From Tritrichomonas foetus (lineage: Eukaryota > Parabasalia > Tritrichomonadida > Tritrichomonadidae), in contig MLAK01001071.1 in the NCBI GenBank assembly GCA_001839685.1, forward strand, positions 78,080 to 142,079: a DNA stretch of 64,000 nt, written 5' to 3'. The notes beneath the pieces are model-generated. The model saw nothing but the letters and a program-made list of their open reading frames with translations, had not been told where the DNA came from and did not search any database. A program made the translations under genes and the position numbers. Positions 50,036 to 63,500 of this stretch are shown here, piece by piece. The stretch's first letter is position 1, and each line of letters opens with the position of its first letter.

Positions 50036-51826
50036 ATGTTCTTTTGGGTGATTTTTTCAGCTACTAGTTATATATTAGAGCCTGATACTAATTTTTATAT
50101 GGATCAAGATCCAATAAATATCTACGTTAATCCAATACAAAGTACGAATAGATTAATTACCTATTCATATTCTACATTTAATTTATTTTGTCAAGCAACT
50201 CAGCAAGAACAATTTAGCTCATTCACTCAAAATCTAATTGGTGAATCTTTTGAAATCTCCCCAATATCATTAGTTTTAAATAATAATGAAAATTGCCATT
50301 ATATTTGCCGAAAAACATACACACAAGAACAAAAAGAAATCCTATATTTTCTTATTGATAATCATTATAAAATGAAAATGAAAGCTGATAATATTCCAAT
50401 GACTGTTGATGTTGGAACTGATGATAATGGTTTTCCTATATATACCAATGGATATAATATTGGCTTTCGGGAAAATTCTATGAAAAAACATGGATTAATT
50501 CCAGGATATCATTATTTAACAACACATTTAAATATAACAATCTATTTATTGAAAGATATCAATTTAGGAACTTATACTATTACGAGATTTCAGATTGTCC
50601 CAATATCTCACCTATATCAAGCACCGTGTGTCTTTGAATATGCATCAGCACTAGAAAATACAACTGATGTTGTTTATTCTTATTCAGTCAACTTTTTGGT
50701 TGATGACAATCTCAAAAATGAAAATCGTTTTTATTCACATGTAAAATATCATTATCATATCCCACTGAATCGAGATCAGTATCTACTCACATCTATTATA
50801 TCTATGATTATTATAGTAAGTGGAATAATATATATAATAAAAACAATTTTTGGTTTCCACAATAAACTACAAAGTGAAAGCAGTACCTTAGAAGTAATAA
50901 GTCGCGACATTTTCAGGGGACCAAAAAATCAAGTAACTTTATCAATTTTTGTCAGTTCAGGATTGACAGCATTTGCTATCATTTCTATAATTTTATTATT
51001 ATTATCACTCAATTTCTTTGGACCTGCAAAATATGATAGCATTATCAAAGTATTAATTATCTTGTATTTACTTTTTTCTCCAATTTTGGCTTTTTTATAT
51101 ACTTACTTCTATATTTTGATGGGTGGAATGAATTGGAGAAGATTAACTGTACTCTCATTATTTTCTCAATTAATATTTGTTTGTGTTATTTTTGGTAGTC
51201 AACATCTTCAATCAGTTATTTATGAATCTTCTGGAACAATTAGCTTTAAAAGATTTTGCATATTATTTGGTTTTTTAGCTTTCTCTTTTATAATACAATT
51301 AATTACAGTATTCCTGACAATCATATTCAGATTATATAAAAGACCAATAGAATCTAACTTAATTCCAAGAAAAATTCCTTTTAAACCGATTTTTTTATTT
51401 TCTGAAGCTGTAGAAAATATTGTTGGTTTCGTGACATATGTTATTATTTCACCAATTTTTCATTCAATTTTGAATTCATTTTGGGAAAAATATGTTTTGT
51501 TTGGTGTTTTTCATTTTCTAATTTTTGATTATTTGAAAATGTTATTTGTATCATCAGTAATAACGATGGTTTTTATCATCATAAAATTGAAAAAAGCTGA
51601 TTATGAATGGTGGTGGATTTCTTTCAAAGCACCAGCGCACACCAGTGTGATCATATTTTTAGGCTCAGTGAGATATTGGATGAAAAATATGAATACATTT
51701 GATCAAGACAATGCTTTTATATTCTTCTTTAATATTTTTATTTTTATATTTTTTGTTGGAATTATTAATGGTGGTTTTGGTTTTCTATTATCATTATTTC
51801 TACTAAGAATTTTATATAAGCAATAG
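50036..51826 (+). CDS. TM9SF (nonaspanin / EMP70) membrane protein
   Basis: A 596-residue protein from ATG 50036. Seen: a signal peptide (MFFWVIFSATSYI), a luminal N-terminal domain (about 14-245) with YVNPIQSTNRLITYSYSTFN, like the YVNKVGP...TYxYYxLPFC start of nonaspanins, then nine hydrophobic helices. Between helices 1 and 2 lies SRDIFRGPKNQVTLSIFVSS, matching the diagnostic (G)DVFRPPxxPxLLSV(F/L)xGxG segment. TM9SF proteins act in the Golgi-endosome system, help load membrane cargo with Gly-rich transmembrane domains, and are needed for phagocytic adhesion in Dictyostelium. The very C-terminus (LRILYKQ) lacks the common KxD/E retention pattern. The gene converges on the LRR gene with 86 nt between stops. 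Confidence 0.88.
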   Translation: MFFWVIFSATSYILEPDTNFYMDQDPINIYVNPIQSTNRLITYSYSTFNLFCQATQQEQFSSFTQNLIGESFEISPISLVLNNNENCHYICRKTYTQEQKEILYFLIDNHYKMKMKADNIPMTVDVGTDDNGFPIYTNGYNIGFRENSMKKHGLIPGYHYLTTHLNITIYLLKDINLGTYTITRFQIVPISHLYQAPCVFEYASALENTTDVVYSYSVNFLVDDNLKNENRFYSHVKYHYHIPLNRDQYLLTSIISMIIIVSGIIYIIKTIFGFHNKLQSESSTLEVISRDIFRGPKNQVTLSIFVSSGLTAFAIISIILLLLSLNFFGPAKYDSIIKVLIILYLLFSPILAFLYTYFYILMGGMNWRRLTVLSLFSQLIFVCVIFGSQHLQSVIYESSGTISFKRFCILFGFLAFSFIIQLITVFLTIIFRLYKRPIESNLIPRKIPFKPIFLFSEAVENIVGFVTYVIISPIFHSILNSFWEKYVLFGVFHFLIFDYLKMLFVSSVITMVFIIIKLKKADYEWWWISFKAPAHTSVIIFLGSVRYWMKNMNTFDQDNAFIFFFNIFIFIFFVGIINGGFGFLLSLFLLRILYKQ

Positions 51827-51912
51827 TGGCAACTAACTTTCTTTATTCCGACAAAAAAAGCATAAAACAACTGTTGGAATTTAGACAGACAACTACAAAT
51901 TATTTTTAATAG

Positions 51913-54270
51913 TTATTCAAGAAGATTGTTGTTGTGTAAATAAGATAAAACATCAAAAACAATGACTGAACAATTTGTAAAACGATTAAATGAAGTTATT
52001 GTTGATTGTAAACAATGTGCAAAGTCATGAGCACTATTTGAACGATCTAAAACTTTTGAAATGATATCTGAAGAAATGGTCATAAATGATTTTACTTTTG
52101 TTATTAAAATGTATTTGATTGAAGAATTGAGTTTTAATTTAACAAATTCATTTTTCCCGGTATCTTCTTTTAGAACAAGATAAGAGTTTTGATAAAAACT
52201 TAGTTGTGTGAAAGCATTGTCTTGGTTGATGACTAGTAAAATATCATCATTGTTTAAAATTCCAATAAGTTTTTGATTATACACAAAGAACAAAGAAAAC
52301 TTGATTTCATTTTTAGATAATTTCATTTCTTTTTTTATAAAACCATATTCTAGATTTATTTGATTGGTGTTATTCTGTTCATTGCTGATGAATTTTTGAA
52401 TCAATAATAAATCATTAATATCTGAAAACATGGCAAATAATTGGGTAAAATCGCAATCGTTTTGATAAATCATATTTTCCTGACATTCATTCATACCAAC
52501 AAAATTAGTAAAATGAATATATTTGGAAATACTACGATTGCAAAGTCTAAGTTTTGAATGAGTAAAAATAGGTATTATAAAGGAATTCACCAAATTTAAG
52601 TACCTTAAATGATTTAGACTGCCCAAATTTATTTCATCATTGAGTTGAAGATAAGATAAGTTCAAATATTTGAGTTTTGGTGCACGTAATTTTTCAAAGT
52701 TGAGATTTGAAAATGGGTTAGCAGATATATCCAAATGGATTAATTTCGGAAAACTCAATTGATCAACAGGAAATGCTTCTAAGCGATTCTGTGATAAATT
52801 CAAATACTTTAAATTTCTTAATATGGCTAAATTTATATTGGTGATGCGATTATGTGATAGATTTAATAACTCAAGAGATTTAGGTAAATTCATCAAACAT
52901 TCATCAAATATAATATCATTTCCAATACATGAAAGTTCAACTAATTCATAATATTTTGATAGTATTTTGGGAACATGCTTTATTTCACAATAATTCAAAA
53001 TCACATGCTCAATACATTTTGGGAATTCACCAATTTCCTCAATTGGATTAAATGATAAATCAATAAAACGAACAGTTGATTCAGAAATTCCTAAAGGCAG
53101 CGAGCTAATATGATTAAAAGAAGCTATTATTTTTAATAAAGACGCTATTTCGAAAATCTCTTGAGGAATTTCAAAAATATCGTTTCCAGAAATATCAAGA
53201 AGAGTAATTCTATTAAAAATGTTGCATTTGTCTAATTTGACAATTCTATTAAAAGAAAATTTTAATTGTGTTAAATTGACAAAGGGTAAGTTTGAAATTA
53301 AATTGTTGGAAAAATTAATTGATGTAATGTTATCACCATTAATTGGATTAATTTCTTTGATTAAATTATGAGAGATATTCAATGTTGTCATGAAAGGAGG
53401 TAAATCTAAAAGTTTCTCAATTTTATTAAAAGATATATCAGAAATAATTAACGAAGAATTCATAAAATTCTCGATATCATTTATTTCATTATTGTGAATA
53501 TACATATGAGTGAGTGTGTCAGGAAGTTCTGGAATTTCTTCAATTTTATTAAAAGAGGCATCAAGAGTTCGAAGAATTGGCGAAAATGTTTGAAAATTTG
53601 GAAGTTTGCGAATTTGATTATGAGAAACATCAAAAATTAAAAGATCTGGAAAAATCAAATCTTTTGAAATTTCGGAAATATTATTTCGGCTCAAAGTCAA
53701 GCGAGTTAAATGCGACAATGTAGACATATTCAAAGTATTCACATCATTAGAAATATCATTTGTGATATAATTGGAAACATCAATTTTTGTAAATAAATTA
53801 TGTTCTGCATTTAAAATTGTCAAATTTTTAAATAAAACAGGAATCGTTGTGAGCTTATTAAAACTAATATCGAGATTAGAAAGTGTGTCATTATCTATTT
53901 GAGGTAATATTGATAGTTGATTATGTGACAAGTTTAATCTTTTAAGTGTTTTGATTTCCAGAAGTTCTTTCGGAATTTCAGTGATATGATTATATGACAA
54001 ATCAAGATTTTTTAAGATTGGATAAGATAATAACGATTCTATTATATTTTTTGGTATAGATGAATAGTTATTTAAAGACAGAACACAACTAATTAAGTTA
54101 TTCAAATTGGAAGGAATGCTGGCAATATGATTTCGTGACAAAATTAAGGATTTGATTGAATCATTATTAGTTATTAGGAAAGGGATCTCTTGTAAATTTT
54201 GATTTGTAAGGTTCACAACTTCAGTTGTATCATTAATTTCTGTTGTTATTGCAGAATTTCCTGACCCCAT
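51913..54270 (-). CDS. LRR protein with degenerate PP2C-like C-terminus
   Basis: A 785-residue protein from ATG 54268-54270. Seen: MGSGNS at the N-terminus, a good N-myristoylation context; about 24 leucine-rich repeats (about 25-570) of the LxxLxLSxNxI type (LKNLDLSYNHITEIPKEL); and a C-terminal domain of about 190 residues with the strand order of PP2C phosphatases. That domain has FAMFSDIND where active PP2C has xxVFDGHGG, and no Asp-Gly pair at the later metal site, but keeps strands like KYILITKV and a final NCSVIVFDV, as in DNITVIVV. An LRR-PP2C layout occurs in PHLPP and in trichomonad proteins. This one is predicted to be a membrane-attached pseudophosphatase or scaffold. TCATTAC lies about 20 nt before the ATG. 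Confidence 0.8.
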   Translation of the reverse strand: MGSGNSAITTEINDTTEVVNLTNQNLQEIPFLITNNDSIKSLILSRNHIASIPSNLNNLISCVLSLNNYSSIPKNIIESLLSYPILKNLDLSYNHITEIPKELLEIKTLKRLNLSHNQLSILPQIDNDTLSNLDISFNKLTTIPVLFKNLTILNAEHNLFTKIDVSNYITNDISNDVNTLNMSTLSHLTRLTLSRNNISEISKDLIFPDLLIFDVSHNQIRKLPNFQTFSPILRTLDASFNKIEEIPELPDTLTHMYIHNNEINDIENFMNSSLIISDISFNKIEKLLDLPPFMTTLNISHNLIKEINPINGDNITSINFSNNLISNLPFVNLTQLKFSFNRIVKLDKCNIFNRITLLDISGNDIFEIPQEIFEIASLLKIIASFNHISSLPLGISESTVRFIDLSFNPIEEIGEFPKCIEHVILNYCEIKHVPKILSKYYELVELSCIGNDIIFDECLMNLPKSLELLNLSHNRITNINLAILRNLKYLNLSQNRLEAFPVDQLSFPKLIHLDISANPFSNLNFEKLRAPKLKYLNLSYLQLNDEINLGSLNHLRYLNLVNSFIIPIFTHSKLRLCNRSISKYIHFTNFVGMNECQENMIYQNDCDFTQLFAMFSDINDLLLIQKFISNEQNNTNQINLEYGFIKKEMKLSKNEIKFSLFFVYNQKLIGILNNDDILLVINQDNAFTQLSFYQNSYLVLKEDTGKNEFVKLKLNSSIKYILITKVKSFMTISSDIISKVLDRSNSAHDFAHCLQSTITSFNRFTNCSVIVFDVLSYLHNNNLLE

Positions 54271-54288
54271 TGGAAGAGACCATGTAAG

Positions 54289-54294
54289 TAATGA
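54289..54294 (-). promoter_or_regulatory. Initiator-like TCATTA box
   Basis: On the minus strand TCATTA begins 24 nt before the ATG ending at 54270. It lies in the 289-nt divergent region shared with the HYDIN-type gene. Confidence 0.35.
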
Positions 54295-54559
54295 AATTAA
54301 TTCACAATAAGTTCATATGACAAATACTTTTATTTAAATAAATTGATAGTCTATTTGGTCATGAAAATCATCAAAAAAGTAAGACAAACGTTGGTCATAA
54401 ACTATTTAATTTCCAAAACTTTTTGAGTGATTATCTGGTCATAACATCCCAATTATTTCATCATATAAAGTATTAAAAAAGTTTGAAATATAAATTCCGT
54501 TATTTAATTCATATTTCCCCACAAAAATATAAACTTTTTCAGAGGTGAAAACTAAAAAA

Positions 54560-57500
54560 ATGAGCGAAATAACGAACTTGATCCGCGTTGAGCCAACGAA
54601 AGTCTTATTTCCTCATACATACATCTCTTCGATATCGCGACTAACAATTAAGATCATCAATGACTCTGATTCTAACATAACTTTCGAGTGGCGCAAATAT
54701 TCGTCAACAGAAAAAGAAAATTCGATTTTAAGCAACACTGACACATCAATTATTGAAGAAAGACAAAAATTCGGAAGTATGTTTTTATATTCGTCACCAA
54801 TTTTCACTTTTGAACCACCAAATGGGGAAATTTGGGCAAAACGATCTCAAGATTTTCTTATTTCTTTCACACCCGAGCTTGCGCAAATCTACGATGATGA
54901 CACTTATTTGTATATTAAAGAGACAGGTCAAAGAATTCACCTTCCACTTCACGGAGCTGGATTGCCGCCAGACGCGAGATTTGATATCGATGCAATTAAT
55001 ATCGGTCATGTTGCCCTTGAAAGTATTTTAGAATATAAAGTAACACTTGAAAATGTTGGGAAAGTGGGTGTTGATTTTTCAATTGAAAGGAAAAAAGATA
55101 CAGAAATGTTATTTGAATTTTCACCTGACCATGGTCATATTCCTATTGATCAACGATTAGAAATTAATGTGAAATTTACGGCAAATGCAGTTGGTTCATT
55201 TAATGAAGTTTTTACTTTTTTAATAAAAGGTGCAACTCAATTTCATCCAACTTTGACCTTGTACGGAAGAGTAATTGGACCTTCTTTTGTATTGAGTACA
55301 AAAATGATCGATTTTGGTACAATTAGTTTCGGTTTTTTATATTCACAAACATTTGAAATTGAAAATAAATCACCAATTCCTTTTGATTACGCTTTAAGAT
55401 TAAATCAAGATGGTTCTTTTGCTCGAAGAGAATTTACAATTACACCAACAACAGGTACAATAGGGAAATATATGAAACAACAAGTGAAACTTGAATTTAT
55501 TCCAGTTTCTATCAAAAAATATGATGTTTCTTTACATTTTGATATTTATAAATACAGTGAAAGTTTAGCAACTATCCCAATAACTGCAGTTTGCATTTGT
55601 CCAGATGTTAAAATAGATAATCCACTCATTGATATGGGAAATCTATTCATTGGATATCCTTATAAATCATCTATTCAAATAACAGACCAATCTGAATATC
55701 CAGCGAAATATGAATTTGTTCCAGCTAATGATACTTCTCAACTACAAGCGAAAACTGTTGTTGCAAAACCAAATGGTAGTATTGATCCATTACAAACAGT
55801 TGAATTCAACTTTACAATAACACCTACACAACTTGGCCCAATAGCAATTACACAATATATTAAAGTGTATGGAAGTGATGATCCACCTCTTCCTTTTGTA
55901 ATTAAAGCAGTTTGCTCAGGACCAAATATTGTTTTATCATCAAAAGAAATTAATTTTAATAATGTTCAATTATTAAAAGAAGTGACACAACCATTAAAAT
56001 TACATAATAAATCATTAATTCCTGCAAATTTTACTGCAAATATAGTAAGTCCAGATGGTGGATATCAAGTTTCTCCAGAATCAGGCTGGATTGAGCCAAA
56101 TGGAACATTTGATTTATTATTACGAGCTTTTTTTGATGATAATATTGTATTTGCAGGAAAACTTAATCTTATTTTTGAACATCTGAACCCCATTTCATTA
56201 GATATCAAAGCCACTGGTATTGGCTCTCCAATTTTATCTGATATTGATATGTCGAAAGTTAATCTTGGCTATATTTTTAGTGAGAAACCTTACATTAAGA
56301 AAGTAGTTTTCACGAATAATGGTCGTCGAGCACAAGATATTCGATGGATTCAACAAAAACCAAAAATTGAAGGCCCTGCTTCAGCTGTTTTTAATTTTCA
56401 TATTACTCCTGATCAAGCAATTATTGAACCGCATACATCGCAAGAATTTGTTTTTTCTTTTCAATGTAATAAAACAGCATCATTTACTTTAGGATTGACA
56501 TGTAATACAACACAGAAACGAAAACGAATTGATTTATTTACTCCTATTTTTTCTGGATCTTTTGTTTGTCCAGAAGTTAAATTATCTAAAAAGGAAATCG
56601 AATTTAAGCATGTTCATGACACAAGATCAGAAGAAGAAATGTCTCAAGGTTTAGTTCCTGTTCAAGAATTATTAAAAACTATGGAAGATTCATTGGATAT
56701 AATGAATCATTCAAAGCTTCCTTTACATATTTTTGTTGATTGCCCACCTCCATTCACTTGCGACGTTGCTAATTTTGATTTAGAAATTGGTGAAGCAAAA
56801 GCATTAACAGTGAAGTTTGATCCTTCTTTTAAAAATGATTTCATTTCCGAAACAATTTCGAAAAAATTAACATTTTCTTTTCAAGGTCATCCCCAAAAGC
56901 ATTCCGTCACGTTGAAAGGAAATATTATTTTCCCTAATCTTTTATTTTCACCTACAGATAAACTTAATTTTGGAATCTTAATGACAAACACTGAACAATC
57001 CAAAGATGTTGAAGTTACCAATACAAGTGAATTGCCTGTCGATTTTGAATGGCAATTATTACCTAATAAAAATGGCACAGAAATCGCCAAAATTTTTGAT
57101 ATTTATCCAACAAGAGCACATCTTGAACCCTTTGAAAAAGGTGTAACGCGCTTTAGCTTTTTCTCAATGAGTAGTGCTGAAGGAAAAAGCGCCAGATACT
57201 CAGGAACAGCTGTCTGTCATGTAATTGGTGGTCCTGAATATACAATGCAATTGAAAGGTGGATCTGCTGTAATTCAATATAAATTGGAACCAATTCATAT
57301 TGAATTAGGATCCAGAGGATATAAGGAAGTGAATACGCATACGATGACACTTCAAAATATGAGTGATGCCCCAATTAATTATTCCGTTAAAATTCCAAGA
57401 GGCTGTAAATTCAGTGAAATCAAAGTTGAGCCAAGTGATGGATCTTTGCCTATTGGTGCATCAATAAAATTAAATCTTTCAATTGTCGGTGGCCTTCCAA

Positions 57501-60500
57501 TGAAATACAATGAGCAATTTTTCGTTCAAATTGGTCATTTTGATGAAGTTAGAATTGATGTTGATGTCGAATGTTTTATTCCACAAGTTTTAACTTCTTT
57601 GCCAAGACATGAAACTGATCCATTAATTCTTTCTTACTTTGATCATCAAAAGAAATTATCAAGCAGTTCTTCCCATATTCCCAAACATCCAACAGAAACA
57701 GATTTAGCTGAATATGATGCAAAGTTATTCATTCAAAGAATGACCGAACGTTTAACTCTAAGTCAAACAGCTGTAATGAAGCAATCAAGAAGAAGGAAGA
57801 AGAAGCCAGGTGATACCACACAATATTATGATGGGTTTGTTTCAAGTAGGTATTTGATTGATATGGGTAATATTGTTTTCGGTAAAGTAGAAAAATATAA
57901 TTTTACTGTGAAAAATATTATCCCTTGTCCAATTTCTTTTGAAATTTATCCAGATTCACTTGAAGGAAGTGGTTTTTCTATATCACCTGTAGCTTTCGAA
58001 GACGTTCCACCCGAAGAAGAAGTTACAATCACTGTTACTTTTGATAATCAGCGTAGATCAAGTGAAATTCTTGGAGATGTTGAATTTGAACTTCCAATTG
58101 TCTTTGCTGATGATTTAGGTTCGATTATACATCTAAAAGCCAACTTATCTATGCCACAGCTTAGTTTTTCAAGTATGCACTTTAATTTTGGGAATGTGAT
58201 TGTTGGTCAGTCACGTGTTTTAACTCTTCAATTGCAAAACATGAATTCTGTGTCATGTGAATTCAATTTTGGTGAAGCTCAGTTCACCAATGTTTTACAA
58301 CGGAGTATGTCACAAGGTACGACCCCAGTTTTCACAGCTTCTCCTTCTACAAAAATTTTGCCTCCATCTTCCTTCCAAAATATAGAAATTACTTTTTCAC
58401 CTCGAGGTGACAAAAGTTATTCTATGCAATTTCCAATTACAATTAAGCATAACACGCAACCAACATTTGTTACAATGAGAGGCTATGGTGTTCAACTTAA
58501 AGTTGTGTTTGATCCACCTGAACTTATAATGCCACCAATTAATCCATTTTCTGAACCATCTGTATTAGATGTAAATTTGATCAATCCAACAGATTATCCT
58601 CTTGAAGTCATGGCTCCGCAATTTGATTTGCAACTTCTTATTGATACAATGACGCAAAATAATACAGCAATTCAAAACCAAGAAGAAGAAACTGAGAAAG
58701 TAGATGAAAATGTTACTTATGCTTCAAATAACTCTGTTGTTTCTAAGTTTTCAATTTGTGTTATTATTAGTGGCCCAATGCTCAGTGGAAAATCAACTGT
58801 TGCAAAAATGGTTTCAAAATACCTAAATAATGTACCTATTATTTCTCTGAAAGATGTCTGGAAAGATTTACTCGAAAATCCTGATGCCACACAAGATGAT
58901 TATATCACTACTTTATCAAATGTAATCAATGTTGGTGAATGTGCAGAAGGTTTTGTAATAGATGGTCTTGATGTTATGCCAGAACCTGCTGAAACAGATC
59001 AATTCATTGCACATTCAATGAAATCAAAAAGTGCTGATACAACTAAAAATCCTTTTGTTGTTGTTCCTCATTCTACACAAACTTCAATAGAACAAGCATT
59101 GAATTACGTTCTTTCTTCTCTTGATGGTCATTATGTTTTCCATATAGCTTTACGAGCACCTGAGGAAATCATCACTCAGCGTGATGAAAACCTCAAGGAA
59201 CAAGAAAAGAAAGAAAAAGCAGTAAAGGCACAAAAAGCTCGAGAAGAATTGTTTATGATGACTGAAGAACAATATTTGGCATTAAATGATGAAGAAAAAG
59301 CAAATGTTGATAAAAAACGCCAAGCTTATCGAAAACATATGCTTAAAAAAGCTATAGAACTTGCTGAAGCTGAAGAAGCCAAAAGAGGTCACACTTCACA
59401 ATCAAACTCTAAGCATAGAAGCCACAGGTCATCATCATCTAAAGGTGAGCGCGGAGAGAAAAAACATCGAAGCCATCGTAGTAAATCTTCAGCATCAGAA
59501 GAAAAAAGTTCAAATGAAAAAGAAAAAGAAAAGGAGAAAGAGAAAGAGAAACAAGAGCAGCCAAAAGAAATAAAAAGAAAGAAAACGGGTTCTCCAACAG
59601 AACCAATTCCCAAATCAATTGCTATTTTTAAATACACACTAGGTGCCATCGTTCAAAAACTTCAAGCACAAGGTGGAACTTTCCAAGCTATCGACCCAAT
59701 TGAATTAATGACAAAAGATGAAACGAAAAAAGGTTCCAAAAGTGATGAAAAAATTGAAAAAGGAAGTAAAAGTAGCTTTAATTTGGATGATAAGTCATCA
59801 ATTACATCGAAAGACAAATTTAATGTAAATCAAGCAAATCCGCCTGCTACAAAAATTGAAGAAGATGCAGATGAAATGCTTGTTACTAAATTGGCTAATC
59901 CTCACGTAACTGAAGAAGAAGATTGCGAAAAGAATGAAGAAGAAGATGGTAGAGATAAGAAAATAACTCTTCCACCATTTGCAATTCAAAATATGAACAC
60001 GTTATTAGTTGATATTGGGCCAACAGAAGAAGAAATCAACTCTGCAGTAATTACATTCATTCCTAGTATCCAACAACTGGAAGAAAAAGCATTTACAAGA
60101 TTAATTCCTTCACCACGAATGATTCTTCCGGTTTTAGCAGCAGCTAGTAAAAGAATAGCATTACCGCAAATGCCAGAATTCTTTTCAATTATTGGTGAAG
60201 AAGTCGAAGAAGAATTATCTTCACAAAGAAAGCCTCGTCCGGATTCCCAAAAGAAACCAGGAAGAAAGAGTAGAACTGGAAAGAAAAATGATCCTACAAA
60301 GGCCTTTTTAGAGGAATTGGATACATCAAAATATACACAAAGATGGTTAATTGAAGCTAAATCACAAAAAACACTGACTATTCAGTTTAATGCCCAATTA
60401 ATTGGTCTTTATAAAGATGTTATTACATTCGCATTAGTTAATGGTAAAAGTGATCTTTTCAAATTAAATGTAAGTGGTGAATGCTCATATCCTAATATTG

Positions 60501-63500
60501 AAAGATCACTAAAGACTATCTTTCCAAAACGTGTTGGAAAACTAGATAACAAAATTGATTGTGCATATGCAATGGATGTAAATGAATTCCATTTTGGCTC
60601 ACTTCTTATTGTTAAAGAAAAAGGAAAGCAAGCCCATTATCGACAATCACTTACATTACAAAATATTTCTAAATATCCTATTGAATTCACAGCTTTCTTG
60701 ACTGATAAGCAGCCACCTTGGTACCTTGAGACAGCAAATGCAGTTATAGATATTGATCAAACATTCCAACTATTTTATGGAATATCGCCAACTGTTCCAA
60801 ATGTTTATAGAAATCAACTCCATGTCATTCTAAAAGATCATCCTGATCCACTATGTTTCACCATCGTTGCTGAAGGATGCTCACCAATTATTGAATGTAG
60901 TGATGATCCACTTGACTTTGAAAAACTTCTCCTTAATCAAAGTAAAATGCTGAAACTTGATCTCAAAAACACTGGAAAGTTACCAGCATTTTGGCGACTT
61001 AAAGGCACAAATACATTAGGTGATACTTTCACATTTTCTGCACTTGAAGGGACATTAAATCCGCGTGGAACTGTTGGTGTTGCAATTACATATTCATCAT
61101 TTAAACCAATAGCCGTAAAGAAACAAATCACACTTGAAGTCCTTGATATTGAGAAAGGAAGAGTTTTTATTACAAAGCCAATTCAAATATTTGCCGAATC
61201 CTTTGATGTAAACTTTGATTTCCAATATCCTAAAGGACTTGATCATCTTCAATTTGGTTCACTTAAAGTTGGACAACAAAAAAGTATTACCTGCAATCTT
61301 TCAAATAAAGGAAAATATGCAACAAACTTCAAATTTTCAATTGCTGCCGGTAATTTCCAACAATTGTTTGTCATTAATCCAGCGGAAGGTTCATTGAATC
61401 CAGGAAAACCAATTCCGATTGTGTTTACTTTAACTGCTACTGGATTGCATCGATTCAAAAACATGAAAGGAATTCAACTAACAGTTATTGATAGTTTGAC
61501 AAAAACAACAACCGCTACATTACCCCTTCCTTTCTCAGCAGAATCATTTTATTCCTCATTTGTGATTAATCCTGCGAAAAGTGAAGATTTTGGAGCTATC
61601 CCAGTCAATGTATCAGTTAATAAGTCATTGTCTATCACTAATAATGGTGTTTTCCCATTTGAATTTGAAATTTCAGGTAAAAATGATGTCGTCCAGCCTG
61701 CAGTAGTTATTCAAAAAAATGTCAAGAAAGCACCGCCACCTAAAGCGCGTGGTGGACCAAAGAAAGCATCTGATAAATCTGTACAAATTGGAAGTTTTGC
61801 GCTTGCACCATTTACTGGTACAATTCAACCAGGAAATACTCAAAATATCGATATGGAATTTTTCTGTGCTTTACCAGGTAAATCTCGATCTACTGCATTA
61901 ATTACAATCAGCGATTGTAGTCCGAAAGATCATCATGGTGTAAACTTCAAAATTAGTGCTGAATCATATATTCCTGGAATTAGTATTAACGATTATGAAC
62001 ATATTTTCCAAGGCACGCATTTGTGTTTGCGTTATGATCTTAATAAAATTAATAGAAATGCATTTCTTGAAGATGAACTTGTTTTACATTTTGCACCCCT
62101 AATCTTGCAACAGAAATCCACTGTTGATGTTTATTTAATTAATCCATTCCCAATTCCATGTTCAGTGGAAATAACTGTTACACCGAAGCAAAAAGTTGGA
62201 AAAAATGCATTTCCTTATGAAATTAATTTGAAAAGCGTTGATATTCCACCACTTTCATCAAAACCTGTTCAACTTTCATTCTTACCAGTCATGTGTGACA
62301 AATTTATTGGAACTTTTGAAGCAATTGTTCGTGGTGGAACAAATCCCGAGACAAAATCGTTGAAATTTATGATTGAAGGAACAGGAACTTTACCAGCAAT
62401 TACAGTGATTTCAACGCTTGACAAACAATCTAAGAATAACAACTATTCAATTAATCTTGGAAGAACATTGATTGGATTCACAAAAGAGAAAACTGTTGCA
62501 ATTAAAAACGAAGGACTCATACCAACAAGACTTTCAATTACTGCAAAAGCTTCACCTGATTTCGAACTTGTTGGTTTTGATTCTGTTCAAGAAACAACAC
62601 TTGAATGTGGTCATATTTTGAATCTTCCTGTAGTTTTTGCACCACAGAAGCCTCGAAAAGATCAATTTGATATTTCACTTGCTGTTCTTGACAATCCAAA
62701 AGCCTCACTCCAATTTTCTTTTATTGGTGAAGGATTCTCGGAGAATATCATCTTTGAAGGTCTAAATGAAGAAGATAATGATTTGAATTTCAGAGACAAT
62801 ATTGTTGGAAGACAACAAACTCAAACATTCAAAATGAGAAATGTTACAACTGAGGATATTCGTTTTATGTGGACAAATCATGGTGATTTCTCATTTACTC
62901 CTAGAGTTGGACATTTGCGTCAAGGTCAATCTAAAGAAATCTCAGTTACATTCATTTCAGATAAACCAGTGAAGCATAATGGGGTTAAAGTTAATTGCCA
63001 ATGGACAAAAATCACTTTAGACAATCCAGAAGCTCCTGACTGGGATGATTCGATGAAAATAGTTAAATATGTTCCAAAAAGTTCCCTTATTCCTGATCCT
63101 ACACCATCACCAATGCCAGAAGAAACAAAACCAAAAAGACAACAAAGAAATAATAAAAGTAGAAATTCCCAACGTTCAAAATCACCACAAGGTAAACCGT
63201 CTACACCAACACCACCTGCACAACCTCAACCACAGCCGCAAATTATTGCAACATCCTCGAATAGCACTAATAGTAGTGGAAATCCAGAAGAAGATGAAAT
63301 TGTCAAAGTTGTGACAATAAAACCAGAGCCACCAAATCAGCCCCAGTTCCAAAAACCAAAAGATTTACTTCTTAAAATTAATGCTATTTCTGATTTGATT
63401 AGATATCAAATTGATACAACTGAAATTTCATTTATGCCAACAATGATGTATCAAACCAGAGCATCAGAAGTCAAAGTTTCGAATCCAACTTCAATTAGAT

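Noticed and set aside
59361..59649. Frames on both strands over the Lys/Glu/Ser-rich linker
   Set aside because: They are low-complexity shadows of the HYDIN-type frame.
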